From Rehmannia glutinosa (taxonomy: Eukaryota; Streptophyta; Magnoliopsida; Lamiales; Orobanchaceae), in contig JABTTQ020002850.1 in the NCBI GenBank assembly GCA_016081115.2, forward strand, positions 124,001 through 188,000: a DNA stretch of 64,000 nucleotides. Direction: 5' to 3'. The notes beneath the pieces are model-generated. The model did not search any database. It was not told the origin of the DNA and was given only the letters and a program-made list of their open reading frames with translations. Made by a program: the position numbers and the translations under genes. Shown piece by piece: positions 1 through 10,086 of this stretch (its first letter is position 1; the number at the start of each line of letters is the position of its first letter).

Positions 1-205
1 AATTCTGCAAAATCTTAACAAGATATCTTGCACAAGAGCATAGTAATATCGAATAATAGAGACACAATAATAAGTAACACAAACTATGCTTTAGGAAAAA
101 TCATCAAGAGTTCAATAAAAACATGCAAGTTCAAATATGCTTATAGAAAACTATATAAGGCCTCTTTTGAAATTTGAAAATCCGAGAGCATATAGTTGAG
201 ACCTC
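1..205. repeat. Edge copy of a degenerate direct repeat
   Basis: This stretch matches 3650-3810 and 4105-4283 with small insertions and deletions. It shares the run around 40-80 (AGCATAGTAATATCGAATAA) and, with the 4105 copy, the run near 180-200 (GAGAGCATATAGTTGAGAC). Its left part is cut by the window edge. It may be the end of the 3' LTR of the minus-strand copia element whose gag lies at 1238-2322, but the other LTR boundary is not clear enough to prove this. Confidence 0.6.
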
Positions 206-884
206 ATTTATAAGAAGCATATGATCAAGAGCTTTGACAAAGCAACCAAGAATAATGACATTTATATGAGCAATAAAATGCATAACTAAGAGAGGGATAA
301 AAATCAAATGTCTTATCAAAATAAAGTATAATCCCTTACTAATCTCGGATAAAACAAGCTAAGTCAAATAATGCCTTACAAAAGTCAAAACATCCTCTTA
401 ATGGCACTTATGTGAAATACTATGAAATATCTTGAAAATCAAGCACATAGGCATATGGCAAACATAATATCAGTCTATAAGATGAATACAGGATGAGAAG
501 CGTGCCTCGATAGTTTATGGTCCTCTTAACACATTATGACATAAATAGCCATTGGTGAGGATACATGAATCCTACACAATTCTTAAAACAAGACTAGCAC
601 AAAACATAGTAATGGAGGTGTAGGCTAAAGCAATAAGGTATATCACAAGTATGCTTATGTTATATAAATCCATAAGAGATAATAAATCAAATTTTTAGTC
701 ATAGTAAATGCACAAGAGTTTATATAAGCATCATACAAGGTCTCCTTTTCAAAATATTTTAAAAACACAAATATACATTGAAGACCTTAATTTTAAAAAA
801 AATATTTGAAAACTCATTTGCAATTAAGACACAAATAAAAACATGCATAAAAATAAAATGCATATTTAAATGGAGAGATACGAT
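206..884. other. Gene-free AT-rich stretch
   Basis: No open frame longer than chance and no recognisable domain. By position it would be internal or 3' sequence of the minus-strand copia element to its right, which has lost all of pol. Confidence 0.5.
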
Positions 885-1237
885 TTACCAATTTCGCCAT
901 TTCCACGGGTTATGTCTCTCCCTTTGTAGATAGTATCTTCCTCTTGAGAAATCATTTTGTTGATGATGTCTTCTCCAATTTTGCCCATTTCTCGATTTTT
1001 GTCCTTCCCATTTTTGATGGTGTCTTCCTCTTTGAGAATCATCTTGTTGATGATGACTTTGCCATTTCCAAGGATTGTGTACTTCCCATTGTTGATTATA
1101 TCTTCTTCTTGGACATTTATCGTGATGGTGTATTCTCCTTTGATCAAATGACACGGGCATTTGATATCTTCTTGGCGGTATGAATTTTCCTTTATTATTA
1201 CGCCGGGTACCTAATATGACATTATTTTGTGGTACCC
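885..1237 (-). repeat. Degenerate tandem repeat downstream of copia gag knuckle
   Basis: Three imperfect units start near 936, 1023 and 1101 (periods about 87 and 78 bp), each opening with TCTTC(C/T)TCTT on the plus strand. Read on the minus strand, the frame from about 1241 to 885 encodes basic peptides rich in Gln, Arg, His and Trp with repeated HNPWKW blocks. In SIRE/Opie-type copia elements the stretch between the gag zinc knuckle and protease also holds low-complexity repeats. That it is the equivalent spacer is inference. Confidence 0.5.
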
Positions 1238-2322
1238 TCAAGTGTTTGGAAGGTCCTTAGGGGGATTAGCTTTGAGATTTTTAGGTCTCCAATAGAAATT
1301 AGAGCTATTTCTAGCCCGATAAGTATTAACCGTATGACCCTTTTTACCGCAATAAAAGCAAGTAATAATTCTAGTAGCATAATGACCAACATGCTTATAG
1401 ACTTGATTCCTTTTCATATGATTAACAACATTAGGCTTATGATCAAGTCCTTGTTTCAATTTATCACAACTATGAACATCGTAATATCGGTCATTTTTAT
1501 CCGGTACTCAAGTTGGATTTTGATAAATCATTTTTCGTGCAATTAATATCCTCAATAAGAGTACTATTTTCTTTTTCAAGGTTTCTAACCTTGTCAAGTG
1601 TGGTGGTGTGATCACATGAAAGTGATTCATAAGAGGAAAATAAATTATCCTTATCAATTTTCAAAATATTGAATTCCTTTTTCAAATTTTTGTATTTAAC
1701 AAGTAAGCTTTGGAATTCATTTTGAAGTTCATCAAAATCATTTTGCAAATCACTATAATCATTTTGTAATTCATTATCATAAGAAGTGGAGGGTTTTGAA
1801 CTTACCTCGTTTTCTTCTTCGAAGCCCATAAGACATCGTTCGTTTTCATCGACGTCGGAAGTTGTAGGAAGCTCATCCCATGTTGGGTTAGTATCCATTT
1901 GAGAAGTAGATGCTTTTGAGTGGCTCATTGCATTTGCATATACTTCTTCTAATTTTCTCCATACTTCATGTGCCGATTTAATTCCTACAATATGATTATA
2001 TTCCAAAATGGTAAGTGAACAATATAAAATATTAAGAGCTTTACCATTTAAGGAGATGATTTTCTTTTCTTCATCATTGAGCTCTTTGAGGCCTTTGTGT
2101 GGTGTGTTCATCATTGGAATGGATTCTTCATTTACGACCGTGTTCCAAATATCGAACCTGCAACCTTGTAGATAGCATTCCATTCTTTCTTTCCAAAATG
2201 TAAAATTTTTGGAATCGAATAGTGGTGGCTTGGTGGTGGAGGCGCCGGTAAGATAGATTTCGTTCGTAGCCGATGATCGTTCCTCTTTACTCGCGATGTG
2301 GAACGAGCTTGCCAAAGAGTTT
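1238..2322 (-). pseudogene. Copia gag (UBN2 family), broken
   Basis: The frame 2322 to 1497 encodes a copia-type nucleocapsid precursor: a FTFWKERMECYLQG motif, then the UBN2 region with SAHEVWRKLEEVYAN, then a predicted coiled coil (repeated LQNDFDELQNEF-like heptads). A further frame, 1459-1238, carries a zinc knuckle CFYCGKKGHTVNTY in which the last Cys of CX2CX4HX4C is Tyr. Where a start MATNEI would be expected the sequence reads SSATNEI, so the ATG appears lost (inference). The open frame runs upstream through the primer site into the LTR. Pol does not follow. The knuckle and main gag part are in different frames, so the copy is inactive. Confidence 0.8.
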
Positions 2323-2335
2323 GGCTCTGATACCA
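2323..2335 (-). other. Primer binding site, initiator tRNA-Met type
   Basis: The minus strand reads TGGTATCAGAGCC, complementary to the 3' end of initiator tRNA-Met, two bases from the LTR end (ACTTACA). This fixes the element as minus strand and the sequence to its right as the 5' LTR. Confidence 0.9.
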
Positions 2336-2554
2336 CTTGTAAGTCCAAGCGGCTACGATAATCTAGAGGGGGGTGAATAGATTATCTCCATGTTTTCGAT
2401 TATGCCCTCTTTTTCGAAACAAATACGCCAAGACTATAATAAAGGTGCGGGAAGCAAACAACACGCGTCGATTTAAAGAGGTTCAACCCACCTAGGGCCT
2501 AATCCTCTACCACCCCAGTATATCCGGGATGGATTTCAAAAAGAAAAAGAATTT

Positions 2555-2832
2555 TATTAATTACCACAATTAATACAAATTCAATTTACAACACCTTGAA
2601 GAGCACCACACTCTTCTTCAACACCACCTTTGGAGATTACCACAATCTCCCTTTGAAGATTACCACAATCTTCCTTCAACGACACCTTTGAAGATCACCA
2701 CAATCTTCAACCTTGAAGAATACCAAATTCTTCAACACCTCAATAAGAAGATCACCACAATCTTCTTGCACCTATCACCTAGATCATCCAAGTGTGTTCT
2801 TACCACAAGAACACTCACAAGGATATCTTGTG
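2555..2832. repeat. Array of nine short hairpins, mostly with one constant loop
   Basis: Perfect palindromic stems flank a 7-base loop (T/C)ACCACA at 2555-2575 (stem TATTAAT), 2598-2616 (GAAGAG), 2632-2650 (GGAGAT), 2655-2673 (GAAGAT), 2690-2708 (GAAGAT), 2746-2766 (AGAAGAT) and 2794-2814 (GTGTTCT). Near relatives are 2715-2733 (GAAGAAT, loop ACCAA) and 2816-2832 (CACAAG, loop GATAT). Stems differ but each right arm complements its left arm. Spacing is irregular, so this is not a simple tandem repeat or a coding repeat. It lies in R/U5 of the LTR, about 180-460 bases downstream of the inferred start site on the minus strand. Confidence 0.85.
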
Positions 2833-3048
2833 TTTGAATGATAACCAAAAATCAAGATTACAACTCAATAATGAATATTACAATTTGAGTGCAAAGTGTA
2901 ATCAAGAAATAAAACCTAGACCTCAATATGTGAAAGTGAAATACTTAGGCTATAAATAAACAAGAGTGTTGAATATGAAGGCTTGGAAATTTGCAGATTT
3001 CTTGTTGTGTATTTGCTTGTGTTGTAGTATTTTGTGTCTTCAATTCAT

Positions 3049-3060
3049 CCTCTATTTATA
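3049..3060 (-). promoter_or_regulatory. TATA box of copia LTR
   Basis: The minus strand reads TATAAATAGAGG, a strong plant TATA box, placed 710 bases upstream of the LTR-internal boundary. It would set the RNA start near 3015-3020. Confidence 0.7.
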
Positions 3061-3235
3061 GGGAAGCTTCACCAACATAGGCTCCCAACATAGGCTCTTC
3101 TATCTTCACTTTTGTCTACAAAAAGAAGATCACAAGATGTAGAAATATTGTACAACAATCAAAAGCAAATCTTGCTGTCACAGTTATTAACGGTTGGAAT
3201 TTTGTTTGTCACAAAATAGCAAGGTTGCCCTGTTC

Positions 3236-4551
3236 AATATTTTGACCGTTTGAAAAAAATAGTGCGATCCCAGGTAGGGGTTGCAGGGGGTGCGACCGGT
3301 CGGAGGGGGTTCAAAATCGCAGGCGACTGGGCCCTCCTCGGACCGGTCCCCTCTCCCTTTTTTTTCAAACCCCTCTGAGTTTCTTATATTTTCGACCACT
3401 TTCCCATTTTTGAAATGTTGTCCGATTTTTTCAAAAATAAACTTCAAGAAATACTCCAAAAAATTAGTAAAAACATTTTAAATCATTTGGGAGTATTTAG
3501 ACAACATTTATAAACATAGTTTTGGTAAAGTTTGATTGCTAATAAATGTGCTTCGGGTGCAAATGTATCATCAAAATAAATACCTTCTTCTTGACAATAC
3601 CTCGAGCTACCACCTTGCCTCAAGCTTGACCCGAAATACCAAAAATAATTCTCGCAAAATCTTAACAAGATATCTTTGAAAGCATAGTAATATCGAATAA
3701 TAGAGACACATAATAAATAACACAAACTATTTTTAGAAAAATCATCAAGAGTTCAATAAAAACATGCAAGTTCAAATATGCTTTAGAAAAATATATTTTG
3801 AAATCATTAGTTGAGAGTATTTGACAACATTTATAAACATAGTTTTGTTCTTCTCTAATCCTTTTTTTCTTGTTTCTTAATCGACCACTGGGATTTATCT
3901 CCCCTTTGAAATGTTGTCCGATTTTTTCAAAAATAAACTTCAAGAAATACTCCAAAAAATTAGTAAAAACATTTTAAATCATTTGGGAATATTTAGACAA
4001 CATTTATAAACATAGTTTTCAGAAATTTGCTAATAAATTTCAAATGTATCATCAAAATAAATACCTTTTGCATATTTCGAGCTACTCAATCTTGACCAAA
4101 TATCAAAAATAATTCGCAAAATCTTAACTTTCCAAGAGCATAGTAATATCGAATAATAGAGACACAATAATAAATAACACAAACTGAAAATCATCAAGAG
4201 TTCAATAAAACATGCAAGTTCAAATTGCTTATAGAAAACTTATCTTTGAAATTTGAAAATCCGAGAGCATATAGTTGAGACTCTTTTGACCGCTTGAAAA
4301 AAAAGTGCGATCCAGGTAGGGGTTGTGGGGGTGCGACGGCCCATTTGCGACCGGCCGGCCTCCTCCCCGGACCGGTCCCCTCTCCATTTTTTCAAACCCG
4401 CATGTTTTTTTATTCTTCCGGCCGACCATGAAGTCGATCCCCTTTGAAATGTTGTCCGATTTTTCAAAAATAAACTTCAAGAAATACTCAAAAAAAATTA
4501 GTAAAAACATTTTAAATCATTTGGGAGTATTTAGACAACATTTATAAACAT
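3236..4551. repeat. Three degenerate direct copies (3236-3843, 3844-4283, 4284-4551)
   Basis: All three contain the block ATGTTGTCCGATTTTT followed by AACTTCAAGAAATACTC and a run ending TTTATAAACATAGTTTT (near 3415-3525, 3908-4015, 4448-4555). Copies 1 and 3 also share a GC-rich head (AGTGCGATCC to GGACCGGTCCCC). Copies 1 and 2 share a tail that matches the window's first 200 bases. Differences are mostly short internal deletions. Copy 3 is cut where the truncated LTR of the next element starts. Confidence 0.75.
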
Positions 4552-4702
4552 AGTTTTGTTCTTCTCTAATCAAGATTTTTCTTGTTTTACTACCTTTATC
4601 TAGATTTTTCTCTTTACAATGTATTCTCTACATTTTTCTAGTTAACAATACAATTACATTCTAGAATTGGACTTATCTAGAAATTTGCAACAATTTCTAA
4701 TA
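4552..4702 (-). repeat. Truncated 3' LTR
   Basis: Nearly identical to 11170-11319 of the 5' LTR and ends abruptly at 4552 in the repeat cluster to the left. It adjoins the RNase H end and polypurine tract on its right. Confidence 0.85.
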
Positions 4703-4749
4703 CTCCTCCTTGTTGCATATTTCTGCGACTCCAATCATATCTCGTAATA

Positions 4750-5290
4750 TCTCGAACTTTCCTCGAGGTAATGCTTTTGTGAAAATATCTGCTAATTGTT
4801 CCTCAGTCTTGCAATGCTCCAGCTCAATTTCACTGTTTGCTTATGCTTCCCGGATGAAGTGATACTTGATTTTGATGTGTTTAGTTCTGTTGTGGAACAT
4901 GAGATTTTTTGCCATTGGTATAGCAGACTTACTGTCGCAGAAATTTTTTGTAGCCTTTTCTTGTACTTCTCCCATGTCTTCAAGTATGCGATTCAACCAT
5001 ATTGCTTGACTGGTAGTCATTGCTTCTGCTATATATTCAGCTTCTGCAGATGATTGTGCGACTGTTGCTTGTTTTTTGGATGCCCAAGAAAATATTCCTA
5101 AACCCAATGTGAATGCATAGCCTGATGTGCTTTTCATGTCGTCGATTGATCATGCCCAGTCGCTGTCTGTATAGCCTATTAGTTTTGAGTCTGTCATAGA
5201 TTCATACCAAATACCATAGTTCTTTGTTCCTTCCAGATATCGGAGTACTCGCTTTGCTGCTCCGTAATGAATTTGACTTGGATTCTGCAT
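4750..5290 (-). pseudogene. Copia RNase H domain, degenerate
   Basis: The frame 5137-4841 carries KSTSGYAFTLG, FSWASKKQ, SSAEAEYIA and NFCDSKSAI, then FHNRTKHIKIKYHFIRE, all landmarks of copia RNase H, which degrades the RNA strand during reverse transcription. The frame continues interrupted to about 4750, where the last residues before the LTR are lost in stops. An upstream part of the RT connection (5290-5160) is in another frame. Confidence 0.75.
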
Positions 5291-5299
5291 GAATCTTGA

Positions 5300-6481
5300 T
5301 AGGAAGCTAGTTGCGTACATAATGTCGGGTCGAGTTCTTTGTTAGATAGAGTAATCTTCCAATTAGACTTGAAATTGTGAGTTGTCCGCCTTCGGTGAGC
5401 CATATTCCTTTTGAGTGCCTTGTTGTTGTCAAGTGGAGTTTCTCTGATCTTGCATCCTTCCATCTTGAACCTTTTAAGTAAGATTTGCGTATTTTTTTGT
5501 GAGATAAAGATACCATTTTTTCTTTGATGTATCTCGATACCAAGGAAATAGTCACGACAAACCCAAGTCCGTCATCTCGAATGTCTTCATCATGTCTTCT
5601 TTGAACTCCATAATCATATTTTCATTGTTTCTCGTGAAAATGAGATCATCCACGTATAAAGAGACAATGAGTGTATTGTTCGTACCTTGGGTCTTGATAT
5701 ATAGTGTTGGCTCACTCGCGGCCTTCGAATCCAAGCTCGGTGAAGTAGTCATCAATTATGCTATACCAGGCTCGCGGGGCTTGCTTTAATCCATATAGTG
5801 CTTTCTTTAGTCTGAGAACTTTATCTTATTTCCCTTGTACCACGACCCTTGAGGTTGTTCGACGTAGATTTCTTCTTCAAGATAACCATTAAGGAATGCA
5901 GACTTCACATCTAGTTAATATATTTTCCATTGTTTCTGAGCTGCTACTGCAATAAGTGCTTGTATCGTGTCGAGTCGGGCTACTAGAGCGAAAGTCTCAC
6001 TATAGTCGATGTCATACGGTTGTGCATATCCTTTTGCAACAAGTCTTGCTTTGTATTTTTGTATTGAACCATCTGGGTTAAGTTTTGTCTTATAGACCCA
6101 CTTAACTTCAATGGCTTCTTTATCTTGCGGAAGATCTGTGAGCTCCCACGTCTCATTTTTCTCGATCATTTTTATTTCTTCCTCCATTGCTTTTACCCAG
6201 ACTTCTTGTTTACCAGCCGCTTCGTAGTTATCTGGCTCCATAATCGTCAAATTGCATGTTTGATATATTTCTCTGAGTGATCTGGTCTTTTTTGGTGTTG
6301 GGTCTGGAGATGTGTCAGGATATCTAGTTGTTGCTCGTTCTGGTGTCTCTAACGGATCATTGCTGGTTTCTTCTTGTTCATGAGTTAGTTTAGGAAGGTT
6401 GATACTCCTCTTTTCCACTTGGTTTGTCTCCCAATTGTATGCAGCATCTTCATCGAACATTCCGTCTTGACTGATGATCAA
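5300..6481 (-). pseudogene. Copia reverse transcriptase, frameshifted
   Basis: Pieces in order: 6481-5915 carries TRSLREIYQTC, the WVKAMEEEI region, TWELTDLP, VKWVYKTK and ARLVAKGYAQ; the next short piece keeps LDVKSAFLNG; 5755-5552 carries the catalytic SLYVDDLIFT; 5555-5307 carries the thumb end. Stops occur after KQWKIY and in the YGLKQAPRAW region. The catalytic Asp pair is still encoded, but no single frame spans the domain. Confidence 0.8.
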
Positions 6482-7328
6482 CTTTCTTGTGCTTAAGCTA
6501 TAGACTCGATAACCTTTGGATTGAGTGCTTTAGCCTAAGAATATTCCTTTTTCAGTCTTCTCATCCAACTTGCTCCTTTTTTGTTTTGGAATATGAACAT
6601 AGCAGATGCATCCAAATACTCGTAGATGTTTAGCTGATGGTTTTCGTCCGCTCCAAGCTTCGATTGGTGTCTTGTCTTTGACTTTGGTAGGACATCTATT
6701 TAGTAGATAGATGCAAGATTGATGCCTGACACGCCCAAAAGTATTTGGGAAGACCTTTCTCCATTAGCATAGATCTTGCAGTCTCCATTACTATTATATT
6801 CTTTCTTTCTGAGACACCATATTGTTCTGGTGCGTATCCGACTGTGAGTTGATGCTCCACGCCTTCATCTTCACAAAAATTTGTGAACTGAGTAGAAGTG
6901 TATTCTTTTCCACGATCACTCCTTATTGTTTTGATTTTGTGACCACTTTGCTTTTCGACATATGCCTTGAATTTCTTGAAAATATTGAATACTTGCGATT
7001 TTTCTCGTAGAAAATAAACTCATGTCATTCTAGTATAATCATCGATAAACAGTATGAAGTACTGTTTTGTTCATGTGAAGAAGAGTACGATCGGACCGCA
7101 AATGTCCGTGTGTGTACTAGCTCCAATGGGTTTTGGCTCTCCAAGCTTTTAGGATGAAAAAGGTTGTCGGTGTTGTTTCCCGAGCATGCACCCTTCACAG
7201 ACTCCATCAAGCTCTTTGATTGCTGGCAAGTCACGCATCATGTTCTTCTGATTTAAGATCTTTAATCCTTGTAAATTGAAAAGTTCGAACCTTCTATGCC
7301 ATAGCCAAGTATCGTCAACTTGGGTCAT
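6482..7328 (-). pseudogene. Copia integrase, frameshifted
   Basis: Read across frames on the minus strand the GAG-pre-integrase region (LPAIKELD) is followed by PLELVHT, where a two-base insertion destroys the HTDICGP motif. The second catalytic Asp survives in IRSDRGKEYTSTQF and the Glu in GVSERKN. PKYFWA and KLDEKTEKGIFLG mark the C-terminal part. The gene would join the cDNA to host DNA. Repeated shifts make it inactive. Confidence 0.75.
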
Positions 7329-7733
7329 TCAAAAAAGATCGTTTGCGTATCTCCATTGGATGGGAAAACATCTATTTCCCCTCATTTTAACTTTTGTAAT
7401 TATGAGTGATTTATCTTTTTTATCATAGATTGTGCAAGAATCTCCCTCGAAATGCAATGAGTATCCTTTCTCCATCATTTGTCCCACACTAAGTAGATTT
7501 TGATCTATTGTAGGGACTAAGAGAACTTCATTAATATATCTCTTACCCTTTTTCGTGTCTATAGCAATAGTGTCTTTGCCAGTTGCTTCCATATAATCAC
7601 CATTTCCAATTTTTAACTTTGTACTTATTTTATCAAGTTGGCAGAAAATACTTTCATTTTTAGTCATGTGGTTGCTACAACCATTGTCCAAATACCAAGT
7701 ATCTTTATTTTCTTCGATGCGACAGCGGGACAT
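7329..7733 (-). pseudogene. Copia protease domain with altered active site
   Basis: Contains WYLDNGCSNHMTKNE followed by KLKIGNGDYMEATGKDTI and LLVPTIDQNLLSVGQ, the standard copia protease layout. The active site normally reads DSG or DTG; here it is DNG, so the aspartic protease is probably inactive. The domain ends with IQWRYANDLF, running towards the GAG-pre-integrase region. Confidence 0.8.
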
Positions 7734-7893
7734 AAAAGAGATTATTCTCGAATTCCATATTTTCGAGAGATATTAGTCTTTGTCTTTGCTTTAACCGACA
7801 TGATTTCTCTACATGTCCAAACTTCTTACAATTTTGACATTGTGGTTTTTCTTTAAACCAACAATTTTTCTCCAAGTGACTTTTCCTTTTGCA
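7720..7893 (-). pseudogene. Distal gag: second half of split zinc knuckle plus second knuckle
   Basis: Encodes KRKSHLEKNCWFKEKPQ, the second half of a CCHC knuckle whose CGIC half lies at about 10087-10100, then a complete second knuckle CQNCKKFGHVEKSC. Two adjacent knuckles are usual for this copia group. The break coincides exactly with the inserted element at 7899. Confidence 0.85.
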
Positions 7894-7898
7894 TATAT

Positions 7899-8326
7899 TG
7901 TTGGTTTTTGTTGTCAAAAATAGAAGGGCTTTTGTCCCACATAGGTTGGGAAACAAAAGTGATGGGAGCCTTAAGGCTATTTAAGGAGCCCATGTGTTTT
8001 AATTTCAAGTGCACCAATCAAATACACTATAATCTTTGTATTTTGATTCTTCTAAATTCCTTTCTTGTATTCTTTTGTAGAATTGGGAGAAAGGTGTGAG
8101 TTAGAAAAGATTTGTAATAGTGTGGGAGTATTGGAGTCGGGAGTCGGAAGAGAGAATTTCTGTGTGATTGTATAAATTTTTCATACAGTAGAATTGCTCT
8201 GAGGGTCGTGGTTTTTCTCCGGTTTTGGAGTTTCCACGTAAATCTTACGTTGTGGTTTGTTGTTATTTTATTTCTCAGTTATTCTTGCTTGTCCCTAGGA
8301 ATGAATGGGGATTGTTTTTCCCAACA
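7899..8326 (+). repeat. 5' LTR of nested copia element
   Basis: Bounded by TGTTGG and CCAACA and followed after two bases by the primer site. Relative to the 3' LTR it has a few short insertions (AGGAGCCC near 7986 and ACTC-type differences), consistent with moderate age. Confidence 0.9.
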
Positions 8327-8328
8327 AG

Positions 8329-8340
8329 TGGTATCAAAGC
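8329..8340 (+). other. Primer binding site (tRNA-Met type)
   Basis: TGGTATCAAAGC two bases after the 5' LTR end, one mismatch from the canonical initiator tRNA-Met complement. Confidence 0.85.
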
Positions 8341-8348
8341 CCGGGTCG

Positions 8349-8503
8349 GGTCTCTTGAAATTCTGAGTATGCTCTGTGGTTGCAGCTTTGTCTGATCTTC
8401 CACATCAGAAAATATTTCTTGAGAGGTAGGTTCCGGGGGTCTCTTAATTTCTTAGTATGCTCTGTGGTTGCAGCTTTGTCTGATCTTCCACATCAAAAAA
8501 GAT
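8349..8503 (+). repeat. 89-bp tandem duplication in leader
   Basis: The segment TATGCTCTGTGGTTGCAGC through CTTCCACATCA occurs at 8367 and again 89 bases later with few differences, between the primer site and gag start. Only one of the two is needed for a leader, so this is a local duplication. Confidence 0.75.
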
Positions 8504-8546
8504 TTTTTAGGCAGGTATTCATTAGGTTAGGGGTGTATAAGCAGGT

Positions 8547-9290
8547 ATGTCAAAGTTTTCAATATCAATGAAGTTTGACGTGGAGAAGTTTGATGGAAGA
8601 ATCAACTTTGGCTTGTGGCAAGTACAAGTCAAAGATGTGATGATACAATCCGGATTACACAAGGCACTGAAAAGAAGGTCAGGTTCGGGCAATTCTACCA
8701 ACTCAGATGGTGCTGGCGAATCGAGCGGAGCATCTGACAAAGATTCTGCGAAGACTAGTATGAGTGATGAAGATTGGGAGGATCTAGATTTGAGAGCGCA
8801 AGCACAATACGTCTGTGTTTGGCTAAGAATGTTCTTGCAAATGTGCATGGGATTTCAAATGCTAAAGAGCTATGGGAAAAGCTTGAGGCTTTGTACCAAG
8901 CAAAGGGCATTTGAAATCGGTTGTACTTGAAGGAGCAGTTTCACACACTGCGGATGAACGAAGGATCTAAAATCTCGGATCATTTAAGTACACTCAATGG
9001 CATCATCTCAGAGCTAAAGGCAATTGTAGTGAAAATTGAAGATGAGGATAAGGCATTACGACTCATCTTGTCTCTTCCCCATTCCTACGAGCACATGAAG
9101 CCGATTTTGATGTATGAGAAGGAAACTTTAATTTTTGTTGAAGTCACAGGTAAACTTCTTTCTGAAGAGAGAAGCTAATGAGTGATGGGCGAACTTCAAC
9201 AGAAAATTCGGTAGCGGTGGCAGTAAGTGAAGGGAGGAAGAAAGACTCCAAGAATGTTGTTTGTTGGAAATGCGGAGAATAGCTCCGAAT
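8547..9290 (+). pseudogene. Copia gag of the nested element, frameshifted
   Basis: Starts MSKFSISMKFDVEKFDGRINF at 8547, the N-terminus of Tnt1-like gag, with LWQVQVKDVM; a frame change near 8890-8930 is followed by YLKEQFHTLRMNEGSKISDHL, LPHSYEHMKPIL and GKLLSEERS ending at 9178. The next bases encode VCWKCGE, the first half of a zinc knuckle, and then the coding match stops. All of pol is missing after this point. Confidence 0.85.
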
Positions 9291-9668
9291 CAAAGGCTAA
9301 CATTGTGATAGATGAAGATTTTCTCTGAAGAGAAAATGTGCATCCTTATGGCATGTGTTTAGTTGCCATGAAAAAGGATGTGATGGTGTTAGCAGGTCCT
9401 CAAGTTTACACACATGCATTGACTTGGCATGGATGCAGGGTGTGTGGTGGATGTTATATTGATGGCTGAAGGACTTCTAGGAGAGCCAAGAGCTAGAAGT
9501 TGCACCATAAATTTCAGCGGGGTTTTTTCGACATGTGCCTATTGAAATTCTTAGAATGGTTTATTCTAAGTGGTCTACTCATATGGTGGAGTAGGATTCT
9601 CTGGTTTGAGAATGATGGTTCTCGGGTTGAGAATCGTGAAGCTTCTTTTATTTTGCCAAGGTGGAGTT
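9291..9668 (+). other. Non-coding 3' internal part of nested copia element
   Basis: No domain is visible. The region ends with a purine-rich stretch (CCAAGGTGGAG) directly before the 3' LTR, the expected polypurine tract. An open frame here extends into the LTR and looks like chance. Confidence 0.6.
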
Positions 9669-10081
9669 TGTTGGTTTTTGGTGTCAAAATAGAAGAAGGG
9701 GCTTTTGTCCCACATAGGTTGGGAAACAAAAGTGATGGGAGCCTTAAGGCTATTCATGTGTTTTGATTTCAAGTGCACCAATCAACTATAATCTTTGTAT
9801 TTTGATTCTTCTAAATTCCTTTCTTGTATTTGTAGAATTGGGAGAAAGGTGTGAGTTAGAAAAGATTTGTAATAGTGTGGGAGTATTGGAGTCGGGAGTC
9901 GGGAGAGAGAATTTATGTGTGATTGTATAAATTTTTCATACAGCAGAATTGCTCTGCGGGTCGTGGTTTTTCTCCGGTTTTGGAGTTTCCACGTAAATCT
10001 TGTGTTGTAGTTTGTTGTTATTTTATTTCTCAGTTATTTTTGCTTGTCCCTAGGAATGAATGGGGATCGTTTTTCCCAACA
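9669..10081 (+). repeat. 3' LTR of nested copia element
   Basis: Pairs with 7899-8326 and ends in CCCAACA at the junction with the interrupted gag. The following TATAC is the right half of the target duplication. Confidence 0.9.
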
Positions 10082-10086
10082 TATAC

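Larger units (their letters stand above)
2338..3235 (-). repeat. 5' LTR of minus-strand copia element
   Basis: The LTR begins on the plus strand with TGTAAGTCC directly beside the primer site, and contains the CTAGAGGGGGGTGAATAG motif seen next to the primer site of many plant copia LTRs. A TATA box on the minus strand lies at 3049-3060, so R and U5 run from about 3015 down to 2338. The outer (U3) boundary is not resolved and may lie anywhere up to about 4551. The leader contains the hairpin array described separately. Confidence 0.7.
7899..10081 (+). mobile_element. Pol-less Ty1/copia element nested in gag
   Basis: LTRs 7899-8326 (428 bp) and 9669-10081 (413 bp) both start TGTTGGTTTTTG and end CCCAACA and are very similar. 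Flanking bases are TATAT (7894-7898) and TATAC (10082-10086), a 5-bp target duplication with one transition. A primer site, a broken gag and a polypurine stretch (near 9654-9668) are present. Protease, integrase, RT and RNase H are absent, so this is a deletion derivative that would depend on another element's proteins. Confidence 0.9.

Noticed and set aside
2555..2832. CRISPR-like array
   Set aside because: Repeated parts are stems with changing sequence and a short constant loop, spacing is irregular, and the setting is a plant LTR.
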